Below are positions 9,201 through 15,791 of a DNA stretch of 27,392 nt, piece after piece; position 1 is the first letter of the stretch; each line of letters starts with the position of its first letter. A program made the position numbers and the translations under genes. The stretch spans positions 1 to 27,392 of the forward strand of contig JAXHUH010000115.1 in the NCBI GenBank assembly GCA_034211175.1. Reading direction: 5' to 3'. The stretch is from JAXHUH01 sp034211175. GTDB taxonomy: Bacteria; Actinomycetota; Acidimicrobiia; Acidimicrobiales; CAIXPF01. The notes under the pieces are model-generated. The model ran no database searches. It worked only from the letters and a program-made list of their open reading frames with translations, and was not told where the DNA came from.

Positions 9201-9461
9201 GACGTGATCGTCGGCACCGACCGGGGCGACATCATCTTCGGCCGCGGCGGTGACGACGTGATCTGCGGCGGCGACGGCGCCGACATCATCGACGCCGGCA
9301 CCGGCGACGACACCGTGTTCGGCGAGGGCGGTGCCGACCTGCTGACCGGCGGACGGGGCAGGGACCTGCTCGACGGCGGCCCCGGCCGCGACATCCTGCT
9401 CGGCGGGCTCGGGCGCGATACCTGCCCGGTCGACCCGGCCGACCTGCTCCGGTTCTGCTGA
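6225..9461 (+). CDS. Secreted ExeM/NucH-type nuclease with two lamin-tail domains and RTX-like repeats
   Basis: A 1078-residue exported protein. A signal peptide (about 1-31, MTTRRWLAPAG start, ending near AEA) is followed by two near-identical lamin-tail domains (about 36-192 and 226-382) joined by a Thr/Pro/Ser linker. Next come an OB-fold-like region (about 403-600) and an endonuclease/exonuclease/phosphatase domain (about 654-960). The catalytic motifs are all present: VASVNVLNYF, GLQELENN, VVNHFKSKG, VVLGDLNSY, FLDHILT and SSDHDPV. Residues 988-1066 are hemolysin-type GGxGxDxU calcium-binding repeats. Extracellular DNases of this architecture degrade DNA for phosphate or nucleotide supply or for biofilm remodelling. 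GTG at 6225 has GGAGGAGGG 5 nt upstream. A strong terminator follows at 9505. The function is inferred from domains; the exact substrate is unknown. Confidence 0.92.
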   Translation: MTTRRWLAPAGAVVAGGIALVALGALRAEAQSSADVFVNELHYDNDGADTGEAFEIAGPAGTDLDGWSVVLYNGNGGAAYSTVDLTGTISDQGGGFGVLSFEEAGIQNGAPDGLALVDDAGTVTQFLSYEGSFTAVGGPADGTTSTDIGIAEGPSTPIGDSLQLTGTGTISSDFAWSSGPSTFGAVNTGQTFDGTTTPTTSPSTTSTTSPEPTTTTTVPGPSDPGLFVNELHYDNDGADTGEAFEIAGPAGTDLAGWSVALYNGNGGTVYTTVSLSDVIDDAGGGYGVASFEEDGIQNGSPDGLALVDPTGAVVQFLSYEGTIEATAGPAAGTTSTDIGVSEGSSTPEGESLQLTGSGTVYADFTWAEAAPETFGEINAGQTLGGVSGGPGDPGDPGEPFEPGVCGDSYTATYVIQGSGSASDMVGTTVVTEGVVVSDFQDGDLLGGFNIVDVTGDGNPATSDGLYVYGVSADVSVGDTVRVTGEVAEYNGLTEITGGSLVGTCATGAMPAPVPITLPGEDGSQADLERYEGMLVSFDDLVVNDMYNTHEFGEITLSDGVLETSTNVAEPGPDAVAIDEANSANQILLDDASSERWPEPVPYIDVEDPVRRGAAIDELVGVIDYAYSSYRLQPTDPVVFGPVERPAAPELDGDVTVASVNVLNYFTTIDTTGEYSGPRGADSAAELAQQREKLVAELTELDADVIGLQELENNGDGALADLTGALADELDEPWAYVPLPDGVEMLGDDAIRVGIIYRTDVVTPVGEALIDDDPSYTPGRLPMAQTFEADGDEFTVVVNHFKSKGCSDASGADTDQGDGQSCYNATRVAQAEANLAFVAEIRDATGDDDVVVLGDLNSYLEEDPIAALEAELVHELRALPRADGYSYVYFGQQGFLDHILTTPELHEKVVDVAVWHINADEARVLDYNDEVVDNENDDPSQLSAEGAARSSDHDPVLIGIDLDDPVTGPTCDGLAATIIARPHQFVVFGTGGDDVIVGTDRGDIIFGRGGDDVICGGDGADIIDAGTGDDTVFGEGGADLLTGGRGRDLLDGGPGRDILLGGLGRDTCPVDPADLLRFC
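6330..7370 (+). repeat. Tandem duplicated lamin-tail domain coding units (570-bp period)
   Basis: Sequence from 6331 recurs at 6901, a displacement of exactly 570 bp (190 codons). The first 90 bases of the two copies differ at only three positions, and similarity continues through motifs such as EAFEIAGPAGTDL and DGIQNG/AGIQNG. Conservation at DNA level shows a recent in-frame duplication or gene conversion inside the nuclease gene. Confidence 0.85.
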
Positions 9462-9504
9462 GCCGACCCGGGCGCCCGACGCCCGGCCATCGATGAACCC
9501 GGGT

Positions 9505-9542
9505 GCCGCCCGGTGTCGGCCACGTGGTCGGCACCGGGCGGC
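9505..9542 (+). terminator. 19-bp near-perfect hairpin after the nuclease gene
   Basis: The arms GCCGCCCGGTGTCGGCCAC and GTGGTCGGCACCGGGCGGC pair over 19 positions with only two G-U wobbles. The hairpin lies 43 bp past the nuclease stop. No T-run follows, as is common for high-GC terminators. The rest of the 199-bp gap to the next gene holds only that gene's ribosome-binding site. Confidence 0.7.
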
Positions 9543-9660
9543 GCCGCGCCGGGCCGGGGTGGTGGCCATCGGCGGCGGACGGGAGCGCGGACGAGTTGGT
9601 CGCGTACGCTCCCGGCGATCGGCCGCTCGTCACGACGGCCCGGGGGAGGATGAGGAACCG

Positions 9661-10110
9661 ATGGAGCTCGTCCACGAGTTCACGCTGCACGCCGCGCTCG
9701 GCGAGAGCTTCCGGATCGGAGGCGGGCCCTACGGCAGCCGGGGCGTCGGCACGGTCGCCGGCGGGTCGGTGAAGGGCCAGCGGATCAGCGGCGAGCTGGT
9801 CGGACCCGGCGCCGACTGGGTGGTCCGCGGCACCGACGGGTACGCCCAGATCGACGTGCGCGCCCAGATCCGCACCGACGACGGGGCGATCCTGTACCTG
9901 TCGTACAACGGCTCGCTCGAGCTGAACGAGGTGACGACCGCCGCGCTCGCCGGCGACGGTTCGACCGACTTCGGCGACAACGACTGGTTCGTCCACCTGC
10001 GGCTCGAGGCCGGCGCCGAGCAGTACCGGTGGGTGAACCGCACCCTGTTCGTCGGCCGCGGTCGGGTCGTGGCGGACGGCGTCGAGTACGAGGTCCACCG
10101 GCTCGCCTGA
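9661..10110 (+). CDS. DUF3237-family protein
   Basis: The 149-residue cytoplasmic-looking protein begins MELVHEFTLHAALGES and contains the segments GGSVKGQRISGELVGPGADW, ADVRAQIRTDDGAILYLSYNG-like, and DWFVHLRLEAGAEQYRWVNR, with the layout of the DUF3237 beta-barrel family. That family has no established enzymatic role, so I give none. ATG at 9661 is preceded by GAGGATGAGGAACCG. It stands alone and is convergent with the GNAT-like gene, with a shared hairpin between them. Confidence 0.85.
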   Translation: MELVHEFTLHAALGESFRIGGGPYGSRGVGTVAGGSVKGQRISGELVGPGADWVVRGTDGYAQIDVRAQIRTDDGAILYLSYNGSLELNEVTTAALAGDGSTDFGDNDWFVHLRLEAGAEQYRWVNRTLFVGRGRVVADGVEYEVHRLA

Positions 10111-10128
10111 CCGTTCGGCCAGGCGAGC
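10101..10128. terminator. Bidirectional hairpin between convergent genes
   Basis: GCTCGCCTG and CAGGCGAGC form a perfect 9-bp stem with a 10-nt loop. The 5' arm overlaps the DUF3237 stop codon and the 3' arm ends 7 bp before the stop of the convergent GNAT-like gene, so one structure can serve both strands. Confidence 0.6.
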
Positions 10129-10135
10129 GCTGGAG

Positions 10136-10936
10136 TCACAGGCGGGCGAAGACGTCGACCTCGGCCCGAAAGTCGATATCGGTCAGGATCTGCGCCAGCT
10201 CCTCGTCGGCCCCGTCGCACACGACCAGGAGCCGGGCATCGCCACGGTCGGCGGCCGTTGCCATCAGTGCGTCGAGAAGCACGGCCCGGTCGGAGCCGTG
10301 GATCCGGTCGGCGACACACGTCGGCCCACCCGGGTCGTACAGCGGCGGCTCGACCCCCGGCGAGCCGATCGCGCAACCGCCGGCCTCGTCGGCGACGACG
10401 AGTGCCCCCGGATCGGCCGGGTCGACGGGCTGACCACCGAACGTGTGCCTCGGCCACTCCTCCGGGGGATCGCCGAGGAGCCCGGTCGACACGGCCCGTG
10501 CGGGTCGATGACCGGCGACCGAGCGGCTCCAGTACGACGAGACGACGAGGAGCCCGGCCGCGGTCAGCGCCGCCGAGCGCCGGTCGTCGAACCGCGAGAC
10601 GCAGGTGACCCACGGCGCCGCCACCGCAGTCGCCAGCAGCCGTGCCACCTCGGTCTCGAGGTCCGGGTCGGCGACGTAGAGGTCGTCGGCCCACGTCTGG
10701 TCGGGCTGAGCGACCAGGTGGACGAAGCCGACCGGGACGTCGCGGTCGTCGACCACGACCCGGGTGTCCCGGTCGTCGGCGTCGACGAGGTACGCCAGGT
10801 ACGCAGCGTGGAGCTCGGCGGCGCCCTGCCGCGGGGCGAAGTGCGCTGGGGACCACCCGGCGAGGCGGCGCCGCATGTCGTCGGCCATCTCCACCACCTG
10901 CGCCACGTCAGCAGCGGTTGCGGCGCGCATCCTCAT
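10136..10936 (-). CDS. GNAT-like N-acetyltransferase-fold protein
   Basis: The 266-residue product begins MRMRAATAADVAQVVEMADD, the usual first strand and helix of GNAT proteins. A region resembling the fold's central strands follows (TRVVVDDRDVPVGFVHLV, then WADDLYVADPDLETEV). The second half (about 180-266) resembles another half-domain ending RLLVVCDGADEELAQILTDI, so it may be a tandem or degenerate double GNAT. No clear acetyl-CoA Q/RxxGxG/A loop is visible, so catalysis is uncertain and the substrate unknown. ATG at 10936 lies 8 nt after a TACGCT -10-like box; ATG at 10930 is an alternative start. Confidence 0.65.
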   Translation of the reverse strand: MRMRAATAADVAQVVEMADDMRRRLAGWSPAHFAPRQGAAELHAAYLAYLVDADDRDTRVVVDDRDVPVGFVHLVAQPDQTWADDLYVADPDLETEVARLLATAVAAPWVTCVSRFDDRRSAALTAAGLLVVSSYWSRSVAGHRPARAVSTGLLGDPPEEWPRHTFGGQPVDPADPGALVVADEAGGCAIGSPGVEPPLYDPGGPTCVADRIHGSDRAVLLDALMATAADRGDARLLVVCDGADEELAQILTDIDFRAEVDVFARL

Positions 10937-11051
10937 GCGCGGCGAGCGTAGGCGTGGCGTGCCGGGCAGCGCCGTCCCGCACGCACCCGCGAACGCGACC
11001 GGCCGGGCGCATCCGAACGCTCACAACACACTCGAGCGACCGTGCGCCGAC

Positions 11052-11080
11052 CGTCACCGCGGCGTCACCGTGCCGGCACG
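11052..11080. promoter_or_regulatory. Direct repeat plus palindrome upstream of the truncated haemoglobin gene
   Basis: CGTCACCG occurs at 11052-11059 and 11063-11070, 11 bp apart (one helical turn). It is followed by the perfect 12-bp palindrome CGTGCCGGCACG at 11069-11080. A TAGCGT -10-like box follows at 11101. This is a plausible regulator site in the 202-bp divergent gap between the GNAT-like and haemoglobin genes. Confidence 0.35.
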
Positions 11081-11138
11081 GGCGGGAAACGGCGCGTTCG
11101 TAGCGTGCGGCCAGCGGCCCGACCCCCAGGAGGGTGCC

Positions 11139-11540
11139 ATGACCGAAGCCACTCCCGCCCCCGAGACGACGTCGATCTACGACACCATCGGCGGCGCGCC
11201 CGCGGTGAGCGCCACCGTCGACCGCTTCTACGAGCGGCTCCTGGCCGACTCGGCGACCGCCGGGTTCTTCGAGGGCTACGACGTCGGGAGGATCAAGGGT
11301 CACCAGCGGGCGTTCATCGCTGCGGCGCTCGACGGGCCCGACCGCTACGCCGGCCGGGGGATGCGCGACGCCCATGCCGGGCTGGAGATCTCCGACGCCG
11401 ACTTCGACGCCGTCGTGGCCCACCTCGTCGCGACCTTGACCGAGCTCGGCGTCGACGAGGCGGTCATCGGCCAGATCGGCGGTGCGCTCGCCCCGCTCCG
11501 TTCCGAGATCGTCACCGTGGCACCACCCCAGACCACCTGA
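11139..11540 (+). CDS. Group 1 truncated haemoglobin (trHbN-like)
   Basis: A 133-residue 2-over-2 globin that binds haem; relatives detoxify nitric oxide or carry oxygen. It aligns along its length with the mycobacterial trHbN pattern: SIYDTIGG at the start, Tyr31 at the B10 position (RFYERLL), Gln56 at E11 (KGHQRAF), the AAALDGP segment, and His79 as the proximal F8 ligand (RDAHAGL). B10 Tyr plus E11 Gln is the distal pair associated with tightly bound O2 and NO dioxygenation. ATG at 11139 has GGAGGG 6 nt upstream. It is transcribed alone and converges on the nuo operon, so a respiratory-protection role is conceivable but unproven. Confidence 0.93.
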   Translation: MTEATPAPETTSIYDTIGGAPAVSATVDRFYERLLADSATAGFFEGYDVGRIKGHQRAFIAAALDGPDRYAGRGMRDAHAGLEISDADFDAVVAHLVATLTELGVDEAVIGQIGGALAPLRSEIVTVAPPQTT

Positions 11541-11549
11541 CACCTCGAA

Positions 11550-11606
11550 CTGGTCTACGGGGACAGCCGCACGACCAGGGCGTTCGCACCATTGGATGTA
11601 GACCAG
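11550..11606. repeat. Inverted repeat between convergent genes
   Basis: CTGGTCTAC at 11550-11558 and GTAGACCAG at 11598-11606 are exact inverted copies 39 bp apart, in the 87-bp gap between the haemoglobin stop and the methyltransferase stop. It could be a weak bidirectional terminator at the end of the long nuo transcript. No better terminator is visible in the gap. Confidence 0.5.
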
Positions 11607-11627
11607 AACGGTGGCGGGCGGCGGGGG

Positions 11628-12638
11628 TCAGGGTGAGGGAGGCGTCCACTCGAGGACGCGGTGGTCGCCGAGGCCGGGGCTGGCGGTGAGCGCCTCGGCC
11701 TCGCGCACCCGACTCCGGCCCCGGATGGCGGCGAGGTCGCCGATGTGGGCCCGTTCGGTCCAGATGCGCCGCCCCTCGTCCACGAGCTCGTCGAGGCCCC
11801 AGCGCCGCAGGTAGTCGGCCTGGGCGACGTCGACGTCGGGTGGCCCGGCCAGCGCGGCGAGCTGGTCCGGCGCGACGTCCACCGTGATGTCCTGGGTTCC
11901 CGGCGCCGCCGTGGGGTGGACGCCCCGGTCGTGGGCCCGGTAGGTGCGCACCCACTCCGTCCACGGCCGGGCGGCCAGGTCCGGGGTGGCCGCCGCGTAG
12001 TCGATCACGACGAGGCGGCCCGTGCGCAGGAGCGACCGGCTCGCCCGGACCCACTCGGCGGCCAGCTCCTGGAGCGGGACCCGGGCACCGGTCGGGGCGT
12101 CGAGCGCCATCGGCGGGTCGACCGGGCTCGCGCCGAGCGACTCCTCCCCGGTCGCCAGGTCGACCACGACGTCGCGCCAACCGCCCTCGACCCGCTCGAG
12201 CAGCCGGAACGGGACGTTGTCGAGCAGCTCGTTGGCGACGATGACCCCGTCGAACGGCTCCGTCGGCATCGTCTCGACGCTCGAGGTCCGCTCGAGCGGG
12301 AGATGCTCGGCGTGGAGCCGCCGCAACGACGCGGACCGTTCGACCAGCACCAGCCGCAGCGCATCGGCGCACCGGGGCCGGGCCTGCCACAGCGAACGGG
12401 CCAACGTCCCCCGGCCCGCGCCGGCATCGACGAACCACCACTCGTCGGGGCGGCCGGCCTCGTCCCACCACGCGTCGACGGCGCGGGCGAGGACCAGCCC
12501 GAACAGCGGGCCGACCTCGGCGCTCGTGATGAAGTCGGCGCGCCGGCCCGGGCCCGCGCCCCGGGCGAAGAAGCCCTCGGTCGGGTCGTAGAGCGCCCAC
12601 TCGACGAACTCGTCGAACCGCAGCAGCTGCGGGGTCAT
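11628..12638 (-). CDS. SAM-dependent methyltransferase, MidA/NDUFAF7 family
   Basis: The mitochondrial relative NDUFAF7 (MidA) dimethylates an arginine of the 49-kDa complex I subunit (the NuoD homologue). This 336-residue protein has the family layout: N-terminal FDEFVEWALYDPTEGFF, SAM-binding DAGAGRG at 71-77, the ANELLDNVPF motif at 135-144, VVIDYA near 210, and the C-terminal RTYRAHDRG...PGTQDITVDV signature. It follows nuoN by 55 bp and is the last gene of the nuo transcript, which makes an assembly role for this complex I attractive. The frame extends to GTG at 12650; I prefer ATG at 12638, which has GGTGGGTGG 8 nt upstream. Family confidence is high; target and activity are inferred. 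Confidence 0.87.
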   Translation of the reverse strand: MTPQLLRFDEFVEWALYDPTEGFFARGAGPGRRADFITSAEVGPLFGLVLARAVDAWWDEAGRPDEWWFVDAGAGRGTLARSLWQARPRCADALRLVLVERSASLRRLHAEHLPLERTSSVETMPTEPFDGVIVANELLDNVPFRLLERVEGGWRDVVVDLATGEESLGASPVDPPMALDAPTGARVPLQELAAEWVRASRSLLRTGRLVVIDYAAATPDLAARPWTEWVRTYRAHDRGVHPTAAPGTQDITVDVAPDQLAALAGPPDVDVAQADYLRRWGLDELVDEGRRIWTERAHIGDLAAIRGRSRVREAEALTASPGLGDHRVLEWTPPSP

Positions 12639-12693
12639 GCGATCAACCACCCACCGGCACCGATCGGGGCGGGTGCGCCCGTCACGGTGGCGG

Positions 12694-14211
12694 TCAGAGG
12701 TGTGAGGTCAGGGCGACGAGCGTGTCGGGGAAGTCGGTGAAGTGACCGACCAGGCCCGGGAACACCCCGAACGCCAGCGTGGCGCCCACGGTCAACGCCA
12801 CACCGGTCGACAGCGAGAACGGGACCGGGATCGGCGTGACGTCGCCGTCCACCGGGTCCTCGAACCACATCGCCTTGGCCACGTTGGCGTAGTAGAAGAG
12901 CGCGATCACCGAGTTCAGGGCGATGGCCACGCCCAGCGCGACCGCCCACGGCGTCTCGGCCGACATGACCGCCCGGAACACCACGAACTTGGCGAACCAG
13001 CCGCCGAGCGGCGGGATCCCGGCGAGCGAGAACAGGAAGATGCTCATCGCCACCGTCAGGCCCGGTGCGTACTGGAACAGGCCGTTGTAGCTGTCGATCT
13101 CGGCCGAGGCCGTCTTGCGGGCCACCGCGATCACCACGACGAAGGCGCCGAGGTTCATCGCCGCGTAGATCAGCAGGTAGCTGACGATGGCGGTCCGGGC
13201 CTCGTCCGGGTTGGAACCGACGACCGCGAACGGCGCCAGCATGAACCCGGCCTGGGCGACACCGGAGTAGGCCAGCATCCGGACGATGTTCGTCTGGCGC
13301 AGCGCGATCAGGTTGCCGACCGTCATCGACGCCACCGCGAGCACCCACATGAGCGGCTCGACGACGTCGCTGCGGGTCAGGAACCCGAAGAACACCAGGT
13401 TCATCAGGGCGACGAAACCGGCGGCCTTCGAGGCCACGGCCAGGAACGCGGTGACCGGCGTCGGCGCGCCCTCGTAGGTGTCGGGCGCCCACGTGTGGAA
13501 CGGCACCGCGGAGACCTTGAACCCGAACCCGATCAGCACGAACACGATGCCGAGCGTGATCATCGGCCGGGCGTCGCCGTCGGTCGCCATCGACTCGCCG
13601 ATGGCGACGAGGCGGGTGTCGCCGGCCGCGCCGAACAGGAGCGACATGCCGTAGAGCGTGATCGCCGTGGCGAACACGCCCATCAGGTAGTACTTCAGGC
13701 CCGCCTCGTTCGAACGGACGTCCCGCTTGCGCCAGGTGGCCATCAGGTAGGCCGGGATCGACAGCAGCTCGAGGGCGATGAAGATCGAGAGCAGGTCGCG
13801 GGCCGACGCCATGAGCACCATGCCGGTGATCGACGTCGCGAGCATCGTGTAGTACTCGCTCTCCCAGTAGTCGCCCTCGCCCATGTAGTGGGTGGAGAGC
13901 AGGACGACCACGTACCCCGAGAGCAGGAACATCGCCTTGAGGATCAGCGCGTAGTCGTCGACGACGAACGCCCCGTCCCACAGGATCCGGTCCTGGCCGT
14001 CGATCGCCAGGGTCAGGATCGGGATCAACGGCACGAGCATGCCGACGCCCGCGACCGCCGGCATGTACTGGCGGCCCCGCTCGAGCAGCACGATGTCGAG
14101 GATCGTCAGCAGGGCGCCGACGGCCAGGATCGTGAGCTCGGGCGCGACCGCGTGCCAGTCGATGTCGGGTCGGATGAACTCCGACGCCTGGGCGAGGACC
14201 GTGGCGAGCAC
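12694..14211 (-). CDS. nuoN: NADH-quinone oxidoreductase-like subunit N (EFG-less operon)
   Basis: Membrane antiporter-like proton-pumping subunit, 505 residues with about 14 helices. The key charged residues are present: Glu148 in FIALELLSIPAY, Lys232 in GFGFKVSAVPFHTW, Lys262 in VASKAAGF and Lys408 in GGWFAKFVV. The GTG start is one base after the nuoM stop codon and has a GGGGG tract about 6 nt upstream, so translation is coupled. It is the last nuo subunit of the operon; the methyltransferase gene follows. Confidence 0.96.
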   Translation of the reverse strand: MLATVLAQASEFIRPDIDWHAVAPELTILAVGALLTILDIVLLERGRQYMPAVAGVGMLVPLIPILTLAIDGQDRILWDGAFVVDDYALILKAMFLLSGYVVVLLSTHYMGEGDYWESEYYTMLATSITGMVLMASARDLLSIFIALELLSIPAYLMATWRKRDVRSNEAGLKYYLMGVFATAITLYGMSLLFGAAGDTRLVAIGESMATDGDARPMITLGIVFVLIGFGFKVSAVPFHTWAPDTYEGAPTPVTAFLAVASKAAGFVALMNLVFFGFLTRSDVVEPLMWVLAVASMTVGNLIALRQTNIVRMLAYSGVAQAGFMLAPFAVVGSNPDEARTAIVSYLLIYAAMNLGAFVVVIAVARKTASAEIDSYNGLFQYAPGLTVAMSIFLFSLAGIPPLGGWFAKFVVFRAVMSAETPWAVALGVAIALNSVIALFYYANVAKAMWFEDPVDGDVTPIPVPFSLSTGVALTVGATLAFGVFPGLVGHFTDFPDTLVALTSHL

Positions 14212-14212
14212 G

Positions 14213-15742
14213 TCAGCCCCCGAAGGCCGAGGCGACAGCGGTGACCGCGTCGTCGGTCACGCCGAAGACGAGGTTCGGGTAGACGCCGAGCGCCACGATC
14301 AGCAGCAGCATCGGGGCCCAGGCCAGCCACTCGGCCGGGCCGACATCGTGGAAGTCGTGACCCTCCCACTCGTCCTTCGGGGTGCCGAAGGACGTCTTCT
14401 GGTACATCCACAGGAGGTAGCCGGCGGCGAGCACGGTGCCGAGGGCGGCGACGACCATGTAGAAGCGGAACAGGCCGACCGGCAGGCCATCGGCCGGGTT
14501 GTAGGCCGAGAGGATCGCCGGGAACTCACCCCAGAACCCGGCGAGACCGGGCAGGCCGAGCGAGGCCATGGCCGAGAACCCGAGGATCCAGCCCATCCGC
14601 GGCGCCTGCAGGAGCAGGCCGCCGAGGCGGGACATGTCGAGGGTGTGGAACCGCTCCTTCACCGAGCCGGCCACGAAGAAGAGCATGCCGGTGATGAGGC
14701 CGTGGGCGACCATCCCGAACACCGCGGCGTTGATGCCGAAGTCGGTGAGGGTCGAGATGCCCAGCATCACGTAGCCCATGTGGGCCACGGAGCTGAAGGC
14801 GATCAGGCGCTTCATGTCGCTCTGGGCGAGACAGCCGAGGGCGCCGTAGATGATGCCGATCACCGCGAGGCCACCGATGAACGGCGCCCAGTCGACCGCC
14901 GCCTCGGGAAGGATCGGCAGCGCGACCCGGACGAAGCCGTAGGTGCCGAGCTTCAGGAGCACGGCGGCCAGGATCACCGAGCCCTGGGTCGGCGCCTGGG
15001 TGTGGGCGTCCGGCAGCCAGGTGTGGAACGGGAACATCGGGACCTTCACGCCGAACCCGATGAACATGCCGCCGAACACCAGGTTCATCGTCCCGGCGGC
15101 GAGACCGGCGTCGGCGACGAGGCCCGGGAGCTCACGCAGGTCGAAGGTCTGGGCGTCGGTGAGGAAGAAGATCGCCAGGAAGCTCAGCAGCATGAGCGCC
15201 GAGCCGAACAGGGTGTAGAGGAAGAACTTGATCGACGCGTACTGGCGCTCCTCGCCGCCCCAGACGCCGATCATGAAGTACATCGGCAGCAGGACGACCT
15301 CGAAGAACACGAAGAAGAGGATCAGGTCCTGGGCCACGAAGGTCCCGATCATGCCGGTGTGGAGCACCAGGATCAGGATGAGGAAGGCCTTGGGGTTGTG
15401 GGGCTCCGGGAAGTGGTTCCAGGAGTAGATGATCACCAGCGGCACGACCAGCATCGTCAGGGCGATCAGCGGCAGGGAGATGCCGTCGACACCGACGATG
15501 TAGCGGCTGCGGATCACGTCGATCCAGGGCTCGTCCACGACGAACTGCAACTGTCCGGCGTTGTCGTAGTCGAAGTACGTCAGCAGGCCGACGCCGACCG
15601 CGGCGACCACCAGCGTCGTCGCCAGCGCGACGAACTTGTGGAGGTCCTCCTCGGCCTTCGGGATCACGAGCATGATCACCACGCCCGCCAGCGGCAGGAA
15701 CGTCGCGAGGGTCAGGCCCCAGTCTTCGATGAACTGTTCCAT
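14213..15742 (-). CDS. nuoM: NADH-quinone oxidoreductase-like subunit M (EFG-less operon)
   Basis: Antiporter-like proton-pumping subunit of 509 residues, the family's usual length. It keeps Glu148 (FFEVVLLPMYF), Lys233 (GVKVPMFPFHTWLPDAHT), Lys264 (LLKLGTYG) and Glu406 (FWGEFPAI), the charged chain across the membrane that carries protons. Its ATG at 15742 lies 49 bp after nuoL, the longest gap in the L-M-N stretch. It differs clearly in sequence from the second NuoM encoded at 24867-26552. Confidence 0.97.
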   Translation of the reverse strand: MEQFIEDWGLTLATFLPLAGVVIMLVIPKAEEDLHKFVALATTLVVAAVGVGLLTYFDYDNAGQLQFVVDEPWIDVIRSRYIVGVDGISLPLIALTMLVVPLVIIYSWNHFPEPHNPKAFLILILVLHTGMIGTFVAQDLILFFVFFEVVLLPMYFMIGVWGGEERQYASIKFFLYTLFGSALMLLSFLAIFFLTDAQTFDLRELPGLVADAGLAAGTMNLVFGGMFIGFGVKVPMFPFHTWLPDAHTQAPTQGSVILAAVLLKLGTYGFVRVALPILPEAAVDWAPFIGGLAVIGIIYGALGCLAQSDMKRLIAFSSVAHMGYVMLGISTLTDFGINAAVFGMVAHGLITGMLFFVAGSVKERFHTLDMSRLGGLLLQAPRMGWILGFSAMASLGLPGLAGFWGEFPAILSAYNPADGLPVGLFRFYMVVAALGTVLAAGYLLWMYQKTSFGTPKDEWEGHDFHDVGPAEWLAWAPMLLLIVALGVYPNLVFGVTDDAVTAVASAFGG

Positions 15743-15791
15743 TCCAGTGGTTCCGTTCGGCCTCTGCTGGTCGTGGGTCCTGCGTCGTCGC

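Noticed and set aside
9187..9420. Short repeated DNA units resembling a CRISPR-like array
   Set aside because: They encode in-frame GGxGxDxU calcium-binding repeats and have no constant repeat or unique spacers.
6066..9569. Very long open frame on the minus strand opposite the nuclease gene
   Set aside because: It is a shadow produced by high GC and codon bias. Its translation is Arg/Gly/Val/Asp-rich low-complexity sequence, while the plus strand encodes clear domains.
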